From an uncultured Eubacteriales bacterium (GTDB taxonomy: Bacteria > Bacillota > Clostridia > Oscillospirales > UMGS1783): a stretch of DNA of 10,581 bases. This document shows positions 5,730-10,581 of the stretch, piece by piece. Made by a program: the position numbers and the translations under genes. Below the pieces are notes generated by a model, which did no database searches, had not been told where the DNA came from, and saw only the letters and a program-made list of their open reading frames with translations. Location: the NCBI GenBank assembly GCA_900555065.1, contig USJY01000022.1, positions 1 through 10,581 on the forward strand, read 5' to 3'. Position 1 is the stretch's first letter. Each line of letters starts with the position of its first letter.

Positions 5730-5894
5730 CAAGAGGCCTACAAACCCGAATAGAATTGACAGGCCGGCGCGGACACCGCCGCCCCGCGTCTTTCCGGCGC
5801 AGCCGGCGTGTCGGGGCATACGCCGCAGGCAGCCGCGGGCAGGCGCGGGCGCCGTCTGCCGCCGTGCGCGCGGCAACAGTAATTGCGCGCGCGC
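5730..5894. other. Non-coding GC-rich spacer upstream of the pnuC promoter
   Basis: Part of the 538-bp gap between alpha-galactosidase and pnuC. Open frames here have strongly biased Arg/Ala/Pro/Gly composition, overlap one another and lack ribosome binding sites, so I read none as genes. It contains a 14-bp alternating palindrome TTGCGCGCGCGCAA (5883-5896) and several small GC hairpins, such as TGCCGC/GCGGCA near 5858-5876. No tRNA, tmRNA, SRP RNA or RNase P signature is recognisable. Confidence 0.5.
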
Positions 5895-5935
5895 AAAAAA
5901 TAGCCCATGTTCCCCGCCAAGCGGGGAACATGGGC
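5895..5935 (-). terminator. Very strong terminator downstream of alpha-galactosidase
   Basis: Minus strand: GCCCATGTTCCCCGC (5935-5921), loop TTG, GCGGGGAACATGGGC (5917-5903), then TA and TTTTTT (5900-5895). The 15-bp stem is perfect. It lies 188 bp beyond the alpha-galactosidase stop, so the transcript would carry a long 3' UTR or release a separate small RNA. On the plus strand the hairpin is followed only by AGAAAA, so it acts on the minus strand. Confidence 0.92.
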
Positions 5936-5970
5936 AGAAAACCGCGGCGCGGACAGCCCGGCGGCGGACA

Positions 5971-6123
5971 GGGGCGAACGCTCCCGCCGCTAGGCAATGG
6001 ACGGGGGACGGGCAGCCCCACGGACCTTCGCCGCCGCCGAGGTCCGCTCTTTTCGTTCCAAACTCCCACAGGAACTGCCCCGCCAGGGGGCAGAAAGGCC
6101 CTGCGCAGGGGCCCGTTCGCCTC
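5971..6123 (-). ncRNA. Multi-helix sequence right after the alpha-galactosidase stop (candidate 3' UTR RNA)
   Basis: A closing helix pairs 5973-5980 (GGCGAACG) with 6114-6121 (CGTTCGCC). Inside it lie adjacent arms: CGGACCT/AGGTCCG (6021-6027 with 6040-6046), GTTCC/GGAAC (6055-6059 with 6071-6075), TGCCCC/GGGGCA (6076-6081 with 6087-6092) and GGCCC/GGGCC (6097-6101 with 6109-6113). The closing helix starts immediately beyond the last arm. On the minus strand, GCGGCGG/CCGCCGC (5990-5984 with 5967-5961) forms a hairpin whose loop holds the 5980-5973 segment, so a pseudoknot is possible. A strong terminator follows at 5935-5895. GC-rich DNA folds easily, so an RNA function is inferred, and the coding strand is not certain; I prefer minus because of the terminator. 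No known RNA family recognised. Confidence 0.3.
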
Positions 6124-8297
6124 TAGGAAAGCGCAGTGAGCAGGATCAGCTCGCTCGTCAGGCTCGTACCGGGCGCAAGGCGCAGACCCTCATACTTCAG
6201 GACGCGGCCGTCCAGCTCAAACTGCTCGCCGGCGTTGTCGGTACGCACAAGGTAGCGCTTTGAAGCATCGATCCCCTTAAAGCGCACGGTCAGGCCGTCG
6301 TCGCCGCCGTCGGCGAGGCGGAACACGCCGAGCATGGCGCGGCTGCTGTCCGCCGCCACGAGTTCCAGGATGCCCAGGCCGCGCGAGTCCTCGCCGTCCA
6401 GGGCCGGGGTGTGGTGGTAGATCTTGGAAGTCTCGATAAAGGGCGTAACAAAATTCTTATACAGATCCATGAAATGCCAGATCCGCGCCTGCTGCTGCGG
6501 GTTCTCGACTGCGTCCATCGGCGTGCCGATGCCATGGCCGTGATGCGCCGTCGGACGCACGAACAGCATCTGCCGCAGCTGGAAGTCCAGGTCGGCCATG
6601 GAGTGCGCGCCCATGGTGGTGATAAGCCGGTCGATCAGCTCCGGGGGCAGGCACATCGTCATGCCGTTGGTGATATCAAAAGAGCGCGGAGAGACCGGAT
6701 TGTCCGTGACCCAGGTGTGCGAGAAGTACTTGACCGCGCCAAGGTCGGTCCGGCCGCCGCCAGATGCGCAGTTTTCAAAGATTACGTCCGGGAAGCGCTC
6801 GCGCAGGCGGCGCATGATGGCCGCGAAGTTTTCGTTGTAGCGGTAATCGGCGTTTTCAAGGTAGCCGTCGCGCAGGTTATAGGAGTAGGGCGCGTTGTAC
6901 ACATGGTTAAAGTCGAGCCGGAACATATCGACGCCAGACTGCTCGATCATTTTCGCCATTTCGTCCTCGACCCATTGCGCGGCTTCAGGCCTGGAGAGGT
7001 CGACCAGCCCGCCGACGCCCTGTTCCGGGTAGCCGCCGTTGTTTTTGTCGTTATAGCCCTTTGTGACAAAATCGCCGTGGGTTTTTGCCGCCGGGGACAG
7101 GCTGCCGATACGCTCCGGCTCCATCCAGAGACCAAACAGCAGCCCTTTTTCATGGCAGTAGTCGCGCAGCTCGCGGATGCCGTTGGGATAGCGGTCTTTG
7201 TCCACTTCCCAGCTGCCGGTCATGGCCAGGCAGTCGTATCCCTGGGGGAAATACCAGCCCGCGTCAATATAGAAAATATCGTAACCGTGTCCGGCGCAGC
7301 GGTCCACGCACTCCTTATCCAGATTGATTTCACCGCCGCCCGCCGTCTCAATCCAGCAGCCGCGGCCGCGGGCCTGCGGCATCATGACGCTTTTGCGGAT
7401 ATGGGCGTGCATGCCGTTTACCGCCATATCCATATCGCCGTTGACCATGCCGATCAGCAGCTCGGGCGAGCTGACCGTTTCGCCGGGAGCAAGCACGCGC
7501 TGAGGCTTGAGTCCATCCGTCTCGGCCGCAAAGCCCATGTAACAGTGGTTGTGTTCCGTGGCAAGGCCGTAATTCTCATGGTTGACGTCAAACGTAAACT
7601 TGTAACCGCCCGAATAGGCCAGCTGTCCGATAAAGCAGGTGCCCTTGCCCCGGTTCTCCAGCACGAAGAAGGGATGCCGGTAACGCAGGCGGGAATACCG
7701 GCCGCCAAAGCTGTATGTGGCGTTGGGCACTTCGTGCCAGCGGAACATGCCCTCGTGCATATGGCTCGTGTACTCAAAAAAACCCAGCCGATAGGGACTG
7801 CCGGCATTTTGATCCTTTATATGGTTTTGCCAGCGAAGCGTCGTCTCCAGCCCGCCGCTGAGCACGGCGAGCCTGCCAAGTGCAGCCGGCGACTGGGACC
7901 GGTTTTCGATCTCCAGCCAGCGGGAGAATACACAGGAACCGTCGAGCAGGGTGCAGACCCGGACCGTCACGGGGCGGACGGTGTGGCGCAGCGTGATCTT
8001 GACAGTGAGGTTGTCTTTGCCTTCGAGCCGTTCCAAACCCTCATACGCCCAGTGGGACATGAGCGACTGGCCGTCGAGCTCCAGCTCGAACGCCTGCGGC
8101 GCGATATAGTCCGCCGGGTTCAGGATGGTGGGGTCGTATCCGTCCTGCGCCAGCGCCATATACCCCGCGCCGTTCCAGCCCAGGGCGGTAAAAATGCCGT
8201 CGCGCAGGCCCTCGGTATAAGTGGTAAGGCCTGTTCGGTACGCAAAAGTCGGGTTTTCGCCTTCTGTGACGAATACGTCGAAAAACTGTGTTTCCAT
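6123..8297 (-). CDS. Alpha-galactosidase, glycoside hydrolase family 36
   Basis: A 724-residue enzyme expected to hydrolyse terminal alpha-galactosides such as melibiose, raffinose or galactomannan ends, by a retaining mechanism. Residues about 1-290 form the N-terminal beta-sandwich. The (beta/alpha)8 barrel follows, with FYIDAGWY (342-349), GSWEVDKDRYPNGIRELRDY (361-380), GLLFGLWMEPE (385-395) and VDLSRPEA (432-439). The nucleophile is expected to be Asp462 in MFRLDFN, and the acid/base Asp532 in WVTDNPV, after the FENCASGGGRTD block (507-518). A C-terminal beta domain covers about 630-724. No signal peptide is present, so it is probably cytoplasmic and needs a sugar importer encoded elsewhere. 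The motifs differ somewhat from textbook GH36 (MEPER for EPEM, FRLDFN for KWDMN), so exact substrate is open. The ATG at 8297 has GGGGAGG (8309-8303) 5 bases upstream. It ends in TAG and diverges from cca. Confidence 0.93.
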   Translation of the reverse strand: METQFFDVFVTEGENPTFAYRTGLTTYTEGLRDGIFTALGWNGAGYMALAQDGYDPTILNPADYIAPQAFELELDGQSLMSHWAYEGLERLEGKDNLTVKITLRHTVRPVTVRVCTLLDGSCVFSRWLEIENRSQSPAALGRLAVLSGGLETTLRWQNHIKDQNAGSPYRLGFFEYTSHMHEGMFRWHEVPNATYSFGGRYSRLRYRHPFFVLENRGKGTCFIGQLAYSGGYKFTFDVNHENYGLATEHNHCYMGFAAETDGLKPQRVLAPGETVSSPELLIGMVNGDMDMAVNGMHAHIRKSVMMPQARGRGCWIETAGGGEINLDKECVDRCAGHGYDIFYIDAGWYFPQGYDCLAMTGSWEVDKDRYPNGIRELRDYCHEKGLLFGLWMEPERIGSLSPAAKTHGDFVTKGYNDKNNGGYPEQGVGGLVDLSRPEAAQWVEDEMAKMIEQSGVDMFRLDFNHVYNAPYSYNLRDGYLENADYRYNENFAAIMRRLRERFPDVIFENCASGGGRTDLGAVKYFSHTWVTDNPVSPRSFDITNGMTMCLPPELIDRLITTMGAHSMADLDFQLRQMLFVRPTAHHGHGIGTPMDAVENPQQQARIWHFMDLYKNFVTPFIETSKIYHHTPALDGEDSRGLGILELVAADSSRAMLGVFRLADGGDDGLTVRFKGIDASKRYLVRTDNAGEQFELDGRVLKYEGLRLAPGTSLTSELILLTALS

Positions 8298-8333
8298 ATA
8301 TGCCTCCCCAATTAATTTTTGTGTTGTACAGAC

Positions 8334-8362
8334 ATTATAGCGCCTGTTTTGTAAAGATACAA
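8334..8362 (-). promoter_or_regulatory. Promoter of alpha-galactosidase with overlapping inverted repeat
   Basis: Minus strand: TTGTAT (8362-8357), 17-bp spacer, consensus TATAAT (8339-8334); start near 8327. The perfect inverted repeat TTGTA-4 bases-TACAA (8349-8362) covers the -35 box, and another TTGTA occurs at 8324-8328 around the start site. This placement suits a repressor, for example a LacI/GalR-type sugar regulator, but no such regulator is encoded here and the sequence is not a full CcpA site. Confidence 0.6.
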
Positions 8363-8373
8363 TCCCTTTTTGC

Positions 8374-8402
8374 TTGTTCTATGCAAAAAACCATTCTATA
8401 AT
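8374..8402 (+). promoter_or_regulatory. Promoter of cca
   Basis: Plus strand: TTGTTC (8374-8379), 17-bp spacer, consensus TATAAT (8397-8402). Start near 8409, giving a short leader of about 15 bases that begins just before the AGGGGGA ribosome binding site (8411-8417). It is only 11 bp from the divergent alpha-galactosidase -35 box. Confidence 0.6.
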
Positions 8403-8423
8403 AAAAGCAAAGGGGGACTGGCC

Positions 8424-9608
8424 ATGCGCAAAAAACTCGACGGCGGCGCGCGTATACTGCTGACGCGGCTGCAAGCGCGCGGCTACGGCGCCTACATCGT
8501 GGGCGGCGCGGTGCGGGATATGCTGCGCGGCGCGACGCCGCACGATTACGACATTGCGACCAGCGCCGTGCCGGCGCAGACCCGCGCCGTCTTTACGGAC
8601 CTGCGCACATACGACACAGGCGCGGCGCACGGCACGGTCGGCGTTATATACGACGGCAAGACGTACGAAATCACGACGTTCAGGAGGGACGGCGCGTACA
8701 GCGACGGGCGCAGGCCGGATGCGGTGGAATTCACCGGCGACCTGTGCGAGGACCTTGCGCGCCGGGATTTTACCGTAAACGCCATGGCGATGGATGCGGA
8801 CGGCCGGGTGTGCGACCCATTCTCCGGCAAAGCCGATCTTTCGGCGCGCAGGATCCGCTGCGTGGGGGATCCGGACAGGCGGTTTGCGGAGGACGGGCTG
8901 CGGCTGCTGCGCGCGCTGCGGCTGGCGGCGCAGCTTGATTTTACAATTGAAGCGAACACGGCGCAGGCCATGCGGCGCCAGGCGGCGCGGCTGGGAAGGG
9001 TGTCCGCCGAGCGGAAATGGACCGAGCTGTCCGCTCTGCTTAAAACGGGACGGGCCGGGACAAAGACAGCCGGGTTCCCGGATCTGCTTGCGCAGGTTGT
9101 ACCCGGATTTTCCATAACGGGAGGCGATTCCAAACGTTTTGCCGCCGCGCTCGACGGGACGGGCGGGAATCTGGAGGCGGCTCTCGCACTGCTCGCAGAC
9201 CGCTGCCCGGAACCGTATGCGGCGCTCGCCGCCATGCGCCTGCCGAAGATGCTTGCGCGCCGGGCGGGAACGCTCTGCGAAGCATTCCGTCAGGCGCCGC
9301 CGCAGACGCGTTTGCAGGCCCGCATATGCGCCGGCGCGCTGGAACCCAGTCTGCTGCCCGGCCTGCTTTTGCTGTGGCGGCTGACCGGACAGGACGGCGC
9401 ATGCCTCGCCGCAGTGATGGACGCGGGCGACTGCGTGCGCCTGTCCGATCTTGCGCTGCGCGGCGGGGACCTCGCCGGGCATGTGCCGCAGCGGGAGACG
9501 GGCAGGGCGCTGCGTGCGCTGCTGCGCGCCGTGATGGAGGACCGGGTCGAGAATGCGCGGCCGGCGCTGCTCGCCTACCTGGATTCGCATTGGGCGCAGG
9601 ACGGCTAA
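8424..9608 (+). CDS. cca: CCA-adding tRNA nucleotidyltransferase (class II)
   Basis: A 394-residue enzyme that builds or repairs the 3' CCA end of tRNAs from CTP and ATP without a template. The head domain has motif A, GGAVRD (27-32) and the catalytic pair Asp41/Asp43 in DYDIATSA, plus Glu82 in YEITTFRRDG on the following strand. Motif B is RRDFTVNAMA (113-122), and the nucleotide-selecting motif D is EDGLRLLR (156-163), preceded by GDPDRRF. The rest is the helical neck, body and tail; no HD phosphohydrolase motif is visible, as in the Bacillus-type enzyme of about 397 residues. I chose the ATG at 8424 because AGGGGGA lies 6 bases upstream; an in-frame TTG at 8370 would lie upstream of the promoter. 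It stands alone, divergent from alpha-galactosidase and convergent with a transporter gene. The second half is very Ala/Leu/Arg-rich, as expected for GC-rich DNA. Confidence 0.94.
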   Translation: MRKKLDGGARILLTRLQARGYGAYIVGGAVRDMLRGATPHDYDIATSAVPAQTRAVFTDLRTYDTGAAHGTVGVIYDGKTYEITTFRRDGAYSDGRRPDAVEFTGDLCEDLARRDFTVNAMAMDADGRVCDPFSGKADLSARRIRCVGDPDRRFAEDGLRLLRALRLAAQLDFTIEANTAQAMRRQAARLGRVSAERKWTELSALLKTGRAGTKTAGFPDLLAQVVPGFSITGGDSKRFAAALDGTGGNLEAALALLADRCPEPYAALAAMRLPKMLARRAGTLCEAFRQAPPQTRLQARICAGALEPSLLPGLLLLWRLTGQDGACLAAVMDAGDCVRLSDLALRGGDLAGHVPQRETGRALRALLRAVMEDRVENARPALLAYLDSHWAQDG

Positions 9609-9810
9609 ACAGGGCGGCAAGGCGTACGCCGACCCTATCAAAAGCCCGCCGGGAAGGCGCGGCGCGCGCAAAACTACTTCCTGAACGAAAACGCTGTGTC
9701 AGCCGTTCCGACATGGAGAGGACCGCGCCGCAGGGCGGCGCAGAGCGCCTTCTCTTGTGCGTTTGCCCTCGGCATATGGTTTTGGCAAACCGTTCACTGC
9801 CAGCCGTTTG
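9609..9810. other. Gap between cca and the AEC transporter gene, no gene seen
   Basis: No credible ORF, tRNA or known RNA is visible. It contains two hairpins on the plus strand: GGGCGGC/GCCG(A)CCC with a bulged A (9612-9635) and GCGCCGC-AGG-GCGGCGC (9725-9741). The second is followed by a C/T-rich stretch, but neither has a clean T-run, so the cca terminator remains uncertain. Confidence 0.4.
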
Positions 9811-9853
9811 AAATAAAAAAATCCTCCGCATGGTCGTACGCACGCGGAGGATT
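9811..9853 (-). terminator. Terminator of the AEC transporter gene
   Basis: Minus strand: AATCCTCCGC (9853-9844), a 14-base loop, GCGGAGGATT (9829-9820), running into TTTTTT and TATTT (9819-9811). The stem is a perfect 10 bp, and the site lies 38 bp after the stop codon. On the plus strand no T-run follows, so it gives little termination for cca. Confidence 0.88.
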
Positions 9854-9890
9854 CCCGATCGACAGACGCCGCGGGATACCGGCGGGATTT

Positions 9891-10581
9891 TCAGTAGAGG
9901 CTGTTTACAAACATGATAAGCGGCAAAGTCGCAATATTGAGCGCAATACTCGTGAATACAAGCTGGCCGGCAAAGTCGTCGTCATACCCGTACTCCCGGA
10001 AAAAGGGAGTGAGCGAGATCATGGCGGAGGTGGAATACTCGATCATGAGCAGCTGGCGGTAGTCTTCCGGCAAGTAGAGCCGGCCCAGCAAGTTCATGAC
10101 AAGGCCGAACAGCAGCGGAAGCAGCAACAGCTTCATGCAGAGAAAAATCGGCACTTCACGGCTTTTGTAGACGACGGAAAAATCCGAAGTCGCGATGATG
10201 ACGCCGATATAGACCAGGGCGAGCTGCGGCGTTACATTGCCGAGCGTATGCAGCGGCGCGTAGACGAGATCGGGCAGGCGCAGGCCCGCGACTTTCAAAA
10301 CGATGGCGGCCAGGATCGCCACGGTGACGGGCGTAAACGCCGCTTTAAGGCGAAAGCCCTTCTTCCCCGGTTCCGCGCTGTAACGGCCCATCAGGTACAC
10401 GCCCAGCGTCCACATGGCGATATGCCCGGCCAGAGAGACAAGCGCCACGCCGAGCTGGCCCAGCTGTTCGCCGAACAGGGCGACGCACAGGGGCAGGCCC
10501 ATATACGTCACGTTCGACATGCCCAGCAAAATAAAAAACACCGGGCCGCGCCGCCTGTCGAGTTTCAGCAGCTTTGCGGCG
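9891..10581 (-). CDS. AEC (auxin efflux carrier) family transporter, C-terminal part (runs off right edge)
   Basis: The last 229 residues of a membrane permease whose start lies beyond the window; the frame stays open to the edge, reading AKLLKLDRRRGPVFFILLGM before the first internal Met. AEC proteins are normally about 300-320 residues with 10 transmembrane segments, so roughly a quarter is missing. Visible features are the conserved SNVTYMGLPLCVALFG stretch after the first segment, about seven hydrophobic segments, a polar loop around AEPGKKG, and the typical ending with FAGQLVFTSIALNIATLPL. AEC members export or exchange organic acids (malate, malonate), and in plants auxin; the substrate here cannot be deduced. 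The hydro-lyase subunit in this window acts on dicarboxylates, but it is 8 kb away, so a link is only speculation. It ends in TGA (9893-9891), followed by its own terminator. Confidence 0.88.
   Translation of the reverse strand, partial: AAKLLKLDRRRGPVFFILLGMSNVTYMGLPLCVALFGEQLGQLGVALVSLAGHIAMWTLGVYLMGRYSAEPGKKGFRLKAAFTPVTVAILAAIVLKVAGLRLPDLVYAPLHTLGNVTPQLALVYIGVIIATSDFSVVYKSREVPIFLCMKLLLLPLLFGLVMNLLGRLYLPEDYRQLLMIEYSTSAMISLTPFFREYGYDDDFAGQLVFTSIALNIATLPLIMFVNSLY

Noticed and set aside
5756..5784. TTGACA at 5756-5761 on the plus strand as a promoter
   Set aside because: No -10-like sequence occurs 16-18 bp downstream, where the DNA is purely GC-rich, and no plus-strand gene follows.
5883..5896. 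TTGCGCGCGCGCAA as an operator or recombination site
   Set aside because: A single short alternating palindrome in GC-rich DNA; no second copy and no associated gene.
5464..6126. Open frames on both strands in the alpha-galactosidase/pnuC gap (for example 5464-6069 minus, 5723-6139 plus)
   Set aside because: Arg/Pro/Gly-rich with no domain, overlapping each other, the terminator and the pnuC promoter; no ribosome binding sites.
6411..8315. Plus-strand open frame of 634 codons opposite alpha-galactosidase
   Set aside because: The opposite strand encodes a full GH36 enzyme with catalytic motifs; the long frame is a GC-rich antisense artefact with no recognisable domain or start signal.
8379..9671. 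Minus-strand open frame of 430 codons opposite cca
   Set aside because: Arg/Pro/Gln-rich shadow of cca, which has all its catalytic motifs, a promoter and a ribosome binding site.
1..10581. CRISPR arrays, insertion sequences, tRNA or rRNA genes, integrase attachment sites
   Set aside because: No regularly spaced repeats, transposase or integrase motifs, terminal inverted repeats, or tRNA T-loop signatures were seen on either strand.

Overview
The window reads as chromosomal DNA of a Firmicute, most likely a GC-rich clostridial gut-type bacterium. This rests on AGGAGG-type ribosome binding sites, consensus sigma-A promoters with 17-bp spacers, a DivIVA-type N-terminus on a coiled-coil protein, a Bacillus-type HD-less tRNA nucleotidyltransferase, a PnuC vitamin transporter and a family 36 alpha-galactosidase. 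Genus-level placement is not possible from the sequence alone.

Left end (1 to about 1380): an AT-rich segment. It holds the 5' part of a secreted protein gene on the minus strand, running off the left edge, and a divergent AraC-family regulator on the plus strand. Two sigma-A-like promoters, both with a TTGAAT -35 box, lie back to back between them. Composition then changes sharply to GC-rich DNA for the rest of the window.

Middle (1400 to 8297), all on the minus strand. In transcription order from the right: a GH36 alpha-galactosidase; a 538-bp non-coding gap with a hairpin cluster and a very strong terminator; a pnuC nicotinamide riboside transporter gene interrupted by one in-frame TAG codon, with a perfect consensus promoter and a structured leader; a CAT-fold acyltransferase-like protein related to the 2-oxoacid dehydrogenase E2 catalytic domain but lacking the active-site histidine; tandem terminators; a 534-residue DivIVA-like coiled-coil protein; another terminator; and an orphan beta subunit of an L(+)-tartrate dehydratase/class I fumarase-type hydro-lyase. 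Most of these genes have their own promoter or terminator, so this is a row of mainly independent units rather than one operon.

Right end (8298 to 10581): the alpha-galactosidase and cca (CCA-adding tRNA nucleotidyltransferase, plus strand) diverge from a 126-bp region with two well-formed promoters and an inverted repeat over the alpha-galactosidase -35 box. After a gap without a recognisable gene, a minus-strand AEC (auxin efflux carrier) family transporter runs off the right edge.

The genes are mostly housekeeping and metabolic functions without an obvious joint pathway. I see no clear defence, mobile or biosynthetic system. The points most worth a second look are the amber codon in pnuC with its leader, the multi-helix sequence just after the alpha-galactosidase stop codon, the histidine-less E2-like protein, and the orphan hydro-lyase subunit whose ribosome binding site directly follows a terminator.
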